Assembly (NCBI GenBank): GCA_002398405.1
Contig: DGYN01000080.1
Coordinates: 1-26,016 of the forward strand
DNA: 26,016 bases
Direction: 5' to 3'
Origin: Caulobacteraceae bacterium UBA5005
GTDB taxonomy: Bacteria > Pseudomonadota > Alphaproteobacteria > Caulobacterales > Caulobacteraceae
The first letter of the stretch is position 1. Each line of letters opens with the position of its first letter. Positions 1 through 7,767 of the stretch are shown here, piece after piece. The position numbers and the translations under genes were made by a program. The notes below the pieces were generated by a model. The model was not told where the DNA came from. It saw only the letters and a list, made by a program, of their open reading frames with translations, and searched no databases.

Positions 1-319
1 GGGCCCCCGCCGGCATTGCCGGCTCGGGGGCGATGGGCCCGGGCGCGGTGACCACATAGCCATGGGAGGCCACCTCGCCCAGGAAACTGCGATAGGCGCT
101 GCCGATATTGGCGCAGCCGCCGTTGCCGAAGGCGATGAAGGGCAGCTTTCCCCGCACCTTGGAGAGGTCCGCGGGCCGGTAGACGGTATGGTCGGGAAGG
201 GTGAGGTCTTTTTCCATGACCACCGCGTAGGGACCGGTCACGCCCTTCAGATTTTCGCCGCTGGCGGAACCGGCCAGGAGGGTGGCGGCGACGGCCGACC
301 CGATCACGACGCTGCGCAT
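1..319 (-). CDS. Exported alpha/beta hydrolase, 3'-truncated by window edge
   Basis: Minus-strand reading from ATG at 317-319 runs open to the left edge, giving about 106 residues. The start has a strong Shine-Dalgarno sequence (GGGGGAGG at 322-329 region). The first ~21 residues form a Sec signal peptide (MRSVVIGSAVAATLLAGSAS). The mature part has the pattern of a small alpha/beta hydrolase: a DHTVYRP strand, then LPFIAFGNGGC (a strand followed by a Gly-rich oxyanion-type loop), then SFLGEVASHGYVVTAPG, which is the helix and strand before the active site. The nucleophile elbow lies outside the window. It is divided from the TonB receptor gene by a terminator and about 180 bases, so it is probably a separate transcript. 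Export and fold are fairly clear; substrate is not. Confidence 0.75.
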   Translation of the reverse strand, partial: MRSVVIGSAVAATLLAGSASGENLKGVTGPYAVVMEKDLTLPDHTVYRPADLSKVRGKLPFIAFGNGGCANIGSAYRSFLGEVASHGYVVTAPGPIAPEPAMPAGA

Positions 320-367
320 GAGCCTCCCCCAAGTCTGTGGGCCTACGAGATTGTACGTGTCACATAC

Positions 368-390
368 CATCATTTTGGCTCGATATGATG
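368..390. promoter_or_regulatory. Inverted repeat upstream of the edge hydrolase
   Basis: CATCAT and ATGATG arms (368-373 and 385-390) are separated by 11 bases, about 50 bases upstream of the hydrolase start at 319. A minus-strand TACAAT at 350-355 could be a -10 element. Size and placement fit an operator, but short arms like these can arise by chance. Confidence 0.25.
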
Positions 391-499
391 CCAGCAAAAT
401 CCATGGAAAGCGCCCTCAAGGCCGGACAGATGGGCAGTAATCGGTGGCCTTATGCTATTGTGATCTACGTCCAAGAGATTGATATCACGGAATAAAGAA

Positions 500-529
500 C
501 CGCCGCGGCCGAGAGAAGGGCCGCGGCGG
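500..529 (-). terminator. Rho-independent terminator of the TonB receptor gene
   Basis: An 11-bp perfect stem (CCGCCGCGGCC at 500-510 with GGCCGCGGCGG at 519-529) encloses an 8-base loop. Read on the minus strand the stem is followed by TTCTTTATT, a U-rich tail. It lies about 33 bases after the receptor stop codon at 563. On the plus strand no T tract follows, so it should act only on the leftward transcript. Confidence 0.85.
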
Positions 530-562
530 CAAGGTTGCCAGGGGAAGGAGGACCCGTCCGGC

Positions 563-3007
563 TTAGAAATCTTTCTCCAGACTGACGCCGACCACGCGGA
601 AGGCGCTGGTTGAGAGAAACTGTCCGTAGCTGTTGCCGCCGACCCGGGTGGTCCCAGCGCCAGGCTGTCCGGCGGGGATCACGGCTGGAAGTGCGGACGG
701 GAAGGCGGCCTGGCGTAGAACCGGGACGTGTTCGTCGGTGGCGTTTCTGACAAAGAGGCTGGCGGTATAGCCGTGCCGGATGTTCGTCACGCCCAGCCGG
801 CCGCCGAGAATCCAGTGACTGGGATAGGAAAGGTTCGGGTCCAGGGAACCGGCGAGGCGCAATTTGCTGCGATAGACCGCGTCAGCGCTGATAAAGCCCG
901 AAAAGTTTTCCGTCAGGTCGCGGCGGTATTCACCCGAGAAGGTCGCTTTCCACACCGGCGCGTTCGGCAATTGCTCGCCGCTGAGATCGTTGATGATCTT
1001 GATGCCGGCTTGGTCCACCGCCGTTCCGGTGTCGGTCAAGAAGGGCCCGCCTCCCGGCGCGTGGTTGGGATAGGTAGCCTCGTTCCAGATGAGGCCAGTG
1101 TTGAGGGTGAAGTTGTCGTTCACCCGGCCAAACAGGTTGACCTCAACGCCCTTGGAGATCACGCCGTCGAAGTTGTCGATCGAGCAGCCAAGAACCTGGG
1201 TGGTGGGATTCACGCCGCAGACTTGACCCTGGTAGTTCTCGACCTCGGTGTAGAAGGCGGAAAAGTCGGCGATGACGCGGCCATCGAACAGGACCTTCTT
1301 GGCGCCGATCTCGTAGTTGAGCGGGACCTCGGGGGCGACAACCTTCAGAGGCGTACCGGCCGGCGCTCCGACCACGGTGGCGAATTGTGGTCCCTTGTAA
1401 CCCTTGGCGATGGTCGCATAGGCCTGCAGGGTGTCGTCGAACACGTATTGCGCGCCGGCGCGCCAGGAGGTGTTGCTGATCTCACCGAGACTTTCAGTGA
1501 CCACTCCTGTGCCGCTGACACTGTATTGGCGGAGGGTTTCCTTGGTGTAGCGCGCCCCGCCGATAAGGTTGAAGTTCTCGCTGACGCGCCAGGTCGCCTG
1601 GCCGAAGCCGGCGGCGGAGTGGTTCGCGGTGTGGCTGGGTCCGCCGGGCACCGGAAGACCGTTGACGATCACGCCTGGAACACCCGGTCCTGTAAAGGCC
1701 CGCAGCGTGAAGGTGTTGCCGCCGTAATTCTGGGTCGTCTGGTTGTGATAGAAGACGCCGGCCGTGTACTCGACCTTTGAGCCTGTCTCGTTGGCGATTC
1801 GGAATTCCTGAGTGATCAGGTCGGTGTAGCCGCGCCTGGGGCCGCCGCGGGACTCGATGTCCGACGGCGCTCCGGCAAACCCGCTATTGTTCACGAAGGG
1901 CGGCACCGGGACCGGTGTCGTGAAATAGGCGTTCCGCAGGCGATAGATGTTCAGGACCGAGTTCGGGTCGTTCGTGGAACGGCGCGCGGCGGTGATCGAG
2001 GTCAGGGTGAACGGCGCCATCGCGTAGTCGAGGTTCACCGAGCCCCCATAGGTTTGGCTGCCGTCAGCAATCGACGCAGTCGAGCAGTAGTCGCGGTTTT
2101 CGGGAGATGCGACGACCGGCGTGACGGGGGTGGACGGGTTCAGGCGGCAGTTGGCAAGTTGGGCGGCGAAGGCCGGGTTTGTGGTCTTGAAGACCGTGAA
2201 GAAGTCCGGGCCACCGTCGCGCTGCAGGTTGGAGTAGTCGGCGTTGAGATTGACTGTGAAATCCTCGCTGACCTGCCAAAGCACGCGTCCGCGCGCGCTG
2301 ACCGTGTTGTGCTGGTCGAGGGACCCGTCCAGGGCGTTGCGGCCCGGACCCTGGCGACGATTGATGTTTGCCGAGAGCCGCGCCGCCAGATTTTCGGACA
2401 GCGGAATGTTCACCGACCCGGCGAGGGTCTTTTGGCCATAGCCGGACCCCGCGAGGCCTTCGTCCGAGAGTTCGGTGCGGATGCGGCCGCTGAAGGCAGC
2501 AAAGCTCGGCGCCTTGGTCGTGATGTTGATCACACCGGCAGAGGTGGTGAGTCCAAACAGGGTTCCCTGCGGCCCTTTCAGGACTTCAACTCGTTCGAGG
2601 TCGAAGAGGTCGGAGATGTTGACGTTGCCTTGGCTGACGCCGTCAACCACAATCCCCACCGCACCGACAGCGCCAATGCCGAAGGTCTGGGTGCCGATGC
2701 CGCGGATCGAGCCGCCGCCGCCCGGATTCTGGCCCGCGGCGTTGGTGACTTCCAGGGCGGGAGCCACACGCGACAGGTCGAAGACATTGTAAATCTGCTG
2801 CCGCTCGAGCTGTTGCTCACCCACCACGTTGACTGACAGCGGCACGTCCTTGACGTTTTCCTCGCGTCTTTGCGAAGTGACGGTCAGCTCATCGACTTCG
2901 GTGCCGTCATCGGCTGGCGGCTGAGTGTCTTGTGCAAATGACGCGCTACCCATGGCCATGACGCTCACGGTGGCGAACGCCCATGCGGTTCTACTGATAC
3001 GAGTCAC
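563..3007 (-). CDS. TonB-dependent outer-membrane receptor
   Basis: This 814-residue protein imports a bulky or scarce substrate across the outer membrane using TonB-ExbBD energy. Residues 1-26 are a Sec signal peptide ending ASFAQ. A TonB-box-like stretch (VDELTVTSQRR, about 38-48) leads into the plug, which carries typical signatures (NVKDVPLSVNVV, VVDGVSQG, DLERVEVLKGPQGTLFG). The rest is beta-barrel, and the chain ends in the expected aromatic residue (LEKDF). The start is GTG at 3005-3007; it is preferred because AGAGGGG precedes it and because the next Met codons would shorten the signal peptide. No STN domain is seen, so it is not a FecA-type transducer. The adjoining esterases suggest the ligand is a product of, or the parent of, extracytoplasmic ester cleavage; the ligand itself is unknown. 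Confidence 0.95.
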   Translation of the reverse strand: MTRISRTAWAFATVSVMAMGSASFAQDTQPPADDGTEVDELTVTSQRREENVKDVPLSVNVVGEQQLERQQIYNVFDLSRVAPALEVTNAAGQNPGGGGSIRGIGTQTFGIGAVGAVGIVVDGVSQGNVNISDLFDLERVEVLKGPQGTLFGLTTSAGVINITTKAPSFAAFSGRIRTELSDEGLAGSGYGQKTLAGSVNIPLSENLAARLSANINRRQGPGRNALDGSLDQHNTVSARGRVLWQVSEDFTVNLNADYSNLQRDGGPDFFTVFKTTNPAFAAQLANCRLNPSTPVTPVVASPENRDYCSTASIADGSQTYGGSVNLDYAMAPFTLTSITAARRSTNDPNSVLNIYRLRNAYFTTPVPVPPFVNNSGFAGAPSDIESRGGPRRGYTDLITQEFRIANETGSKVEYTAGVFYHNQTTQNYGGNTFTLRAFTGPGVPGVIVNGLPVPGGPSHTANHSAAGFGQATWRVSENFNLIGGARYTKETLRQYSVSGTGVVTESLGEISNTSWRAGAQYVFDDTLQAYATIAKGYKGPQFATVVGAPAGTPLKVVAPEVPLNYEIGAKKVLFDGRVIADFSAFYTEVENYQGQVCGVNPTTQVLGCSIDNFDGVISKGVEVNLFGRVNDNFTLNTGLIWNEATYPNHAPGGGPFLTDTGTAVDQAGIKIINDLSGEQLPNAPVWKATFSGEYRRDLTENFSGFISADAVYRSKLRLAGSLDPNLSYPSHWILGGRLGVTNIRHGYTASLFVRNATDEHVPVLRQAAFPSALPAVIPAGQPGAGTTRVGGNSYGQFLSTSAFRVVGVSLEKDF

Positions 3008-3079
3008 TGTTGTCCCCTCTAACCCTTAGCGTTTCCTGGCGGCGGTCACACCGTTGCGACTCGCGTCCCGCCTCATCCT

Positions 3080-3105
3080 CACCCAAGTAAATCAAGCGCT
3101 GGGTG
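3080..3105. promoter_or_regulatory. Inverted repeat CACCCA-N14-TGGGTG
   Basis: Six-base perfect arms are spaced 14 bases apart, 73-98 bases upstream of the receptor start. The geometry is compatible with a dimeric regulator's operator. It is not followed by a T tract on either strand, so a terminator is unlikely. Confidence 0.35.
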
Positions 3106-3146
3106 AAATGATCTCTCCTAAATCACCAATCATTAGCGAGCATCCA

Positions 3147-3162
3147 TGAGTGATATTACTCA
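3147..3162. promoter_or_regulatory. 16-bp imperfect palindrome, candidate operator
   Basis: TGAGTGATATTACTCA matches its own reverse complement at 14 of 16 positions, with perfect 5-base outer arms. It lies about 140 bases upstream of the receptor GTG start in an AT-richer patch. Which regulator would bind is unknown. Confidence 0.45.
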
Positions 3163-3314
3163 ACACATGCAGCCGCTTGTTCTTCGCGCGCTGTTGCGGG
3201 CGAATTGGTTACACAGTTGCGAGCGGAATATGGGTTGGAGGGGGGGGATATATCAAATTGCGTTCTGTGTTGTCTGACATCACAAACGCTTATCGCCGCA
3301 AGGGTTGCGCGGAG

Positions 3315-4694
3315 TCAGCGGCGTGCGGACCGAATCTCGCCGGCGCAGGTCCGCTGTCGGGACGTGCAGGGCCGAAGAAACGGCGCAGGCGTGAAGTCGG
3401 TGAACGCCGCGTCGCCCAGGTTCGAGACCTTGGCGCGGGCGTTGAGGCTTGCCGCCGAGGCATCCCACTTGCCGGTGTCCAGCCGCGCTTCAACGGTCAT
3501 CAGGGCGGCCGCGGTCTCGGCCGGTGTGAAGGTGCAGTGGCCTGCGCGGCGCACCCAGCCGCCCGCGAACAGCGATCCGCGCCCCGCAGCCTTCACCGCG
3601 TCGCCATAGGCGCTTTGCTTGGTCGGCATGGTCATGCCGTCGCCGATGGTGTGGAAGGAAAACACCGGCCGCTTGAGATCGCCCGAGGGGACGTAGTTGG
3701 CCCGCATATAGGCGATGGCCTTGGGATCGCCCGCCTGTCGCGGGGCGGCGGCCAGCGCGTCGAGGTCCTTCTCCAGATCCAGCCCGGCCTTGCGGTAGAG
3801 GGCTTCGACGTAGGGGCGGCGTCCGGAGAGGGCGAGCTGCTTGCGGTAGTCGACGCCGGTGTTCCAGGAGAAGGGTCCGCCGGCCCGGGCCTCCTGATCG
3901 ACGCGCGGGAAGATCACGCCCATGACGAAGGTCGAGGCGGCCTGGACCTGCTGGGCGTCGTAGTCGGTGGCGGCGGGCTCGGGCGCGCGCTGGTCGGCCC
4001 AATGGGGCAACTGGGCCATGACGCCGGCGAGCGCCAGACGGGCGCGGCCCTGCGGCGTCGCCTGAGCCTCCTGCACCAGGGCGCGGGCCTTGGCGGAATT
4101 GGCATTGTCGTCCGTGATGGATTGCAGCTGCAGGTCGCTCTCCGGCGCCTGCAGAGTCTTGAAGACGAAGGCCCCGTCGAAGGCCATGTTCATCATGCCA
4201 AGGCTGCCAGAAATGGAACCGCAATAGGGGATGGCGGCGTCGATCCGATCAGGGTGTCGCTCCACCAGAGCAACACTGACCAGGCCTCCCATGGAGCCTC
4301 CCCAGGCGATGGTGCGTTTGGGCTTGCCGAACCGCTTTTCAAACTCGTCGAGAGTGGCGATCTGGTCGGGAACGCCTTCTTGCACCGCCCAGCCCGCCTT
4401 GGAGAAGGAGGAACCGGCGAGCGCATAACCGCGGTCCAATAGCCAGTCGCGCAGGCCGCGTGGGGCAAGACCGGAGGGCGCGCGCAAGGCGGGGGAAAAC
4501 CCGTGGCTGTCGAGCAGGAGCGTTCCGTTCCACTTGGCTGGCATATCGGCCGCCCAGAGGTTGCCGTTGGCCATCCTGCCCTCGGCGCGGGTGACGTCAG
4601 CGCGGGGAGCGATCGGCGGCGGGGCTGGCGGCTGGGCCAAGGAAGGGCCCGCCAGGGCGGCGACCAGGCTCAAGGTGAGGAGGGACCGCCGCAT
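3315..4694 (-). CDS. Exported alpha/beta hydrolase (prolyl-oligopeptidase-like fold)
   Basis: 459 residues. A signal peptide (MRRSLLTLSLVAALAGPSLA) is followed by a short Pro-rich stretch (QPPAPPPIAP). The nucleophile elbow is GGSMGG with Ser134. A GDGM segment at 351-354 could supply the acid, and GHCTFT with His386 is the likely catalytic histidine. The large segment between the elbow and the acid suggests a substantial lid. Its ATG lies three bases after the stop of the upstream carboxylesterase, so the two are probably translationally coupled. The last ~20 residues (after FTPAPFLRP) are rich in Arg, Cys and Ser and may be a non-conserved extension. Fold and export are well supported; whether it is an esterase or a peptidase cannot be told. 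Confidence 0.85.
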   Translation of the reverse strand: MRRSLLTLSLVAALAGPSLAQPPAPPPIAPRADVTRAEGRMANGNLWAADMPAKWNGTLLLDSHGFSPALRAPSGLAPRGLRDWLLDRGYALAGSSFSKAGWAVQEGVPDQIATLDEFEKRFGKPKRTIAWGGSMGGLVSVALVERHPDRIDAAIPYCGSISGSLGMMNMAFDGAFVFKTLQAPESDLQLQSITDDNANSAKARALVQEAQATPQGRARLALAGVMAQLPHWADQRAPEPAATDYDAQQVQAASTFVMGVIFPRVDQEARAGGPFSWNTGVDYRKQLALSGRRPYVEALYRKAGLDLEKDLDALAAAPRQAGDPKAIAYMRANYVPSGDLKRPVFSFHTIGDGMTMPTKQSAYGDAVKAAGRGSLFAGGWVRRAGHCTFTPAETAAALMTVEARLDTGKWDASAASLNARAKVSNLGDAAFTDFTPAPFLRPCTSRQRTCAGEIRSARR

Positions 4695-4697
4695 GAC

Positions 4698-6371
4698 CTA
4701 GAGGAGCGTCCTGCGCGCCGCGCCGGCAGGGTCGTTCTCCATCCGGCAGCGGCTGTCGAAGATCATGGTCGGGACGGACGAGGGCTCGAACGCGGGCCAG
4801 GCGAGACCGCTCTGTGAAGGGTTACCCGTCTTGGCGAAGTTAAGCCAGGCGGTGCTCATGCGGTCGCCCACGGCGCGGGCGTCGGCGGTATTGCCGGTGG
4901 TGCTTTCGCAGCGTTCGGCGTTGGCGAAACAGTGCGGCAGATCGGCGCAATGGAAGGCCTTGGGCATGCCGCCGAGCACCGGCGTCTGCCAGGTGAACCA
5001 GTAGGTGTAGACGGGGGCCGCGCCCTGGGCGTGCTTGGCGGAGACCTGGTCGAGAACCTGGTTGCGCAGCGGCGCGGACATGATCAGGCCCAGCAGTTCG
5101 GCAGGCGGGACACCCGGATATTGGCTGCGGAAGGCGGTGAGGATATCGTTGGTCTTGGCGCCAAAGGTCGTGCGGACATTCTCCACAAGCTGGACTTCGG
5201 TCATTCCCGGCTGGTCGCGGTTGTATGCCATGGCCCACTCATCGCGGGTCGAGCCGATGATCATCGGGATCTTGGCTGAGATTGCAGGCGCGCCCTTGCC
5301 AAATGGAATCTCCGGCAGGATGCGGCCGTCCACCGATGGTGACCAGCCGGGCGGGCGAGCGCCGACGCCCGGCGGGCCTGGAGGACCGAGCGGTTGCGGC
5401 GGGCGGATCGCCTTGTTGGCGCGGGCGATGAGCTCGTCGGCGGGGACGGTCTGCAGCTTGGCCGCGTCGCTAAGGGTCAGGCCGAATTCAGCGAGCACCA
5501 GGCGCATCAGTCGGTCGGAGTCGGCGTTGGCCGCGGACAGCTTCATCGAGCCGCTCTGGACGATAGCCTTGTGGAACAGCCCCGAGGCCGACGGCATGGC
5601 CATCAGGGTGGCGACCTTCGATCCGCCGCCGGACTGCCCGAAGATGGTGACGTTTCCAGGGTCTCCCCCGAAGGCCGCGATGTTGTCGCGCACCCAGCGT
5701 AGAGCCGCGACCAGGTCCAGCATCCCCGCGTTGGCGGACTCCTGGAAGGCAGGTCCAGCGGCGGCGAGGTTCAGATAGCCGAGCGGGCCCAGGCGGTGGT
5801 TCACAGAGACCATGACGACATCGCCCTTGCGGGCGAGGTTTTCGCCGTCGTAGGCGGGCAGTTCCTGGCCTGAGCCCGCGGTGAAGCCGCCACCGTGCAG
5901 CCAGACCATCACCGGCCGGCGCCGGGCGTCGAGGCCCGGCGTCCAGACGTTGGCGCGCAGGCAGTCCTCGCCGGGCTGGCCGTCGTCCCAGCGCATCATG
6001 AACGCTTCGGAATCGTTGGCCCAGCCGGTGCGGGGGGATTGAGGGCAGACCTGGCCATAGGCCCGCGAGCTGCGCACCCCCGTCCAGGGCGTCACCGGGG
6101 CCGGGGGCAGGAAGCGGCGGGCGCCGGCGGTGGTGGCCGCATAGGGGATGCCCTTGAAGATGGTGACGCCGTTGCGGCGGTAACCGGCGACCTTGCCCGA
6201 GCGGATTTCCACGATCTCATCGGTCGTCAGGGCGCCCGCTGACGGGGGCGGAGGCGGCTGAGCGGCGGCGGGCGCGGAACTCAAGGCCGCCCCCACCACG
6301 GAGACCGCCCCTAAGCCAAGCGCCGCCCTCCGATCGAGACCCGCGCCGCCGTCACGATTTTGCCTGGTCAT
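4698..6371 (-). CDS. Carboxylesterase type B family, Tat-exported
   Basis: 557 residues with the type B carboxylesterase order: IFKGIPYA (71-78), EDCLRANVW (135-143), oxyanion WLHGGGF (157-163), nucleophile elbow GQSGG with Ser247 (classic family members have GESAG), acid Glu378 in STRDEW, and His474 in AFHCADLPH. I place the start at ATG 6369-6371 because GGAGGGAGGC precedes it and it gives a twin-arginine signal (LDRRAALGLGAVSVVGAAL, cleavage near AAAQ). The longer reading to 6476 adds 35 residues without signal features. A Gly/Pro insert (PPQPLGPPGPPGVGARPPG, about 324-342) lies between the nucleophile and acid regions. It probably forms a two-gene unit with the following hydrolase. It should cleave carboxylic esters in the periplasm. 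Confidence 0.93.
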   Translation of the reverse strand: MTRQNRDGGAGLDRRAALGLGAVSVVGAALSSAPAAAQPPPPPSAGALTTDEIVEIRSGKVAGYRRNGVTIFKGIPYAATTAGARRFLPPAPVTPWTGVRSSRAYGQVCPQSPRTGWANDSEAFMMRWDDGQPGEDCLRANVWTPGLDARRRPVMVWLHGGGFTAGSGQELPAYDGENLARKGDVVMVSVNHRLGPLGYLNLAAAGPAFQESANAGMLDLVAALRWVRDNIAAFGGDPGNVTIFGQSGGGSKVATLMAMPSASGLFHKAIVQSGSMKLSAANADSDRLMRLVLAEFGLTLSDAAKLQTVPADELIARANKAIRPPQPLGPPGPPGVGARPPGWSPSVDGRILPEIPFGKGAPAISAKIPMIIGSTRDEWAMAYNRDQPGMTEVQLVENVRTTFGAKTNDILTAFRSQYPGVPPAELLGLIMSAPLRNQVLDQVSAKHAQGAAPVYTYWFTWQTPVLGGMPKAFHCADLPHCFANAERCESTTGNTADARAVGDRMSTAWLNFAKTGNPSQSGLAWPAFEPSSVPTMIFDSRCRMENDPAGAARRTLL

Positions 6372-6431
6372 GGCCGCCTCCCTCCGCGAATGGGCGGACG
6401 CTATCAGCGGGGTCGTGGGGGCGGACAATTG

Positions 6432-6488
6432 ATAGTGGGGATGGCGCCCATCACGGACTTTCATTCGTGATCGCAATTGAACCGTGAT
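6432..6488. promoter_or_regulatory. Divergent promoter region with repeated CGTGAT half-sites
   Basis: Between the two divergently transcribed esterase genes, ATCACG (6450-6455), CGTGAT (6466-6471) and CGTGAT (6483-6488) follow one another at 16-17 base steps. The first pair forms an inverted repeat and the second pair a direct repeat. An ATAGTGGG octamer at 6432-6439 matches part of the IclR-side repeat at 19030-19037. These look like control sites for both directions, but the binder is unknown. Confidence 0.35.
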
Positions 6489-6535
6489 TGTCTTTGAGCC
6501 TGAGCCGGATAAGGGCCGAATTTGGGGGAGACGTC

Positions 6536-7693
6536 ATGACCTGGTTGAAAGCCGCCCTCGCGGCCACCGTATCCTTGTTTTTCGTCACCGCCGCCCTTGC
6601 CCAACCTCCGGGACCGCCCGGCCGTGGCGGGCGCGCCCCGCAGGCCCCTCGCCCCGTTCCGGTGGAGGTGCTGGCCGACAAGCGGGTCACCTTCCGCATC
6701 GTGGCGCCGGAGGCCAAGAGCGTCGCCATCGGCGGCGAATTCGCCGGCGGCGGGCCGGGCGCCCCGCTCCTGGCGCTGACAAAGGACGCCGCCGGCGTGT
6801 GGAGCGGAACGACAGCGCCGATCGTGCCTGGCGCCTATCGCTATTCGGTGCGCATCGACGGGGCCTCGGTCGTTGATCCGAACAACACCTACACCTCGGC
6901 CTCGCGGGACCGGGTGCAGAACGTGGTGTTCATTCCAGGCTCGACGGAGATCCCAGAGGAGAACCGGATCGGCGCACCGCACGGCGCGGTGGCGGAGGTC
7001 TATTATCCGTCGAAGTTCGGCGGCGGACAACGGCGGATGCACGTCTATACGCCGCCGGGCTATGAGACCGGCCGGGGGAGCTATCCCGTGCTTTATCTAA
7101 TTCACGGCGGCGGGGATTCCGACGACAGCTGGCCGACAGTGGGCCGGGCCGGGTTCATCCTCGACAACCTGATCGCCGACGGCAAAGCCAAGCCGATGAT
7201 CGTGGTCATGGCCGATGGCAACGCTGGCCCTCAAGGTCAGGTGATGACCGGCGATCCGGCGCTCGAGCCCTTCGTGCCGGACCTGATGCAGTCGATCATC
7301 CCTTATGTCGAACGCTCCTATCGCGTCTCGCGGCGGCCGCAGGACCGGGCGTTGGCGGGCCTTTCCATGGGCGGCATCCAGACCATGAACGCGGGGTTCT
7401 CGAACCTTGCGGCCTTCTCGTCCCTGGGCGTCTTCAGCTCCGGCTTCTTCCCGGACGACGAGAAGATTTTCGATGCCAAGATGGCGCCGGCGATGAAGTC
7501 GGCTGCGTCGAAACTGAAGGTGTTTTACGTCGCCTACGGCCAGACCGACATCGCCAAAGTCCAGGCCGAAAGCAACCTCAAGATGTTCGGGAAATATGGC
7601 CTCAAGCCCGTAGTCCAGGTGACCGAGGGCGGTCATGACTGGATCAACTGGCGGCGTTACCTCACGGCGTTCGCCCCGATGCTGTTCCGCTGA
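6536..7693 (+). CDS. Exported esterase-D/feruloyl-esterase-like hydrolase with N-terminal E-set domain
   Basis: 385 residues from ATG 6536, chosen because GGGGGAG sits five bases upstream and it opens a clear Sec signal peptide (MTWLKAALAATVSLFFVTAA, ending ALAQ). A Pro/Gly/Arg linker follows (PPGPPGRGGRAPQAPRPV). Residues ~45-135 form an immunoglobulin-like E-set/CBM48-like domain (VTFRIVAPEAKSVAIGG, YRYSVRIDG). The C-terminal half is a putative-esterase (PF00756-type) hydrolase: HVYTPPGYE, LIHGGGDSDDSW, nucleophile GLSMGG with Ser277, acid Asp338 in YGQTDIA, and His367 in GGHDW. This two-domain layout is that of Fae1/XynZ-type acyl and feruloyl esterases. It is divergent from the carboxylesterase gene and followed 74 bases later by an SGNH hydrolase gene. 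Confidence 0.92.
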   Translation: MTWLKAALAATVSLFFVTAALAQPPGPPGRGGRAPQAPRPVPVEVLADKRVTFRIVAPEAKSVAIGGEFAGGGPGAPLLALTKDAAGVWSGTTAPIVPGAYRYSVRIDGASVVDPNNTYTSASRDRVQNVVFIPGSTEIPEENRIGAPHGAVAEVYYPSKFGGGQRRMHVYTPPGYETGRGSYPVLYLIHGGGDSDDSWPTVGRAGFILDNLIADGKAKPMIVVMADGNAGPQGQVMTGDPALEPFVPDLMQSIIPYVERSYRVSRRPQDRALAGLSMGGIQTMNAGFSNLAAFSSLGVFSSGFFPDDEKIFDAKMAPAMKSAASKLKVFYVAYGQTDIAKVQAESNLKMFGKYGLKPVVQVTEGGHDWINWRRYLTAFAPMLFR

Positions 7694-7767
7694 TGCGACG
7701 ATCGCTGCTGAACCCTAGCGTGATCGCCGTGCATCAATCGATTACGCGTTAGCCACAGGAGGTGGGA

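Larger units (their letters stand above)
3008..3314. other. 307-base intergenic region upstream of the TonB receptor gene
   Basis: No convincing gene is seen here. It separates the receptor gene from the upstream hydrolase gene on the same strand, so it should hold the receptor's promoter and control sites. It contains two inverted repeats (3080-3105 and 3147-3162), a run of eight G (3240-3247) and a GATATATC palindrome directly beside that run. Its base composition is clearly less GC-rich than the flanking genes. Confidence 0.6.

Noticed and set aside
403..495. A 30-codon plus-strand reading frame (starting MESALKAGQM) ending just before the terminator stem
   Set aside because: It has no ribosome binding site and no recognisable protein features, and the hairpin that follows has a T tract only on the other strand. 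Probably chance.
3150..4442. 430-codon plus-strand frame covering the receptor upstream region and the opposite hydrolase
   Set aside because: Its content follows the antisense of the GGSMGG hydrolase, and the intergenic part shows no signal peptide, domain or ribosome site.
7692..7735. Imperfect hairpin between the esterase-D-like and SGNH genes as a terminator
   Set aside because: GATGC/GCATC outer arms with partial inner pairing exist, but there is no T tract and the two genes are 74 bases apart on one strand, so readthrough is likelier.
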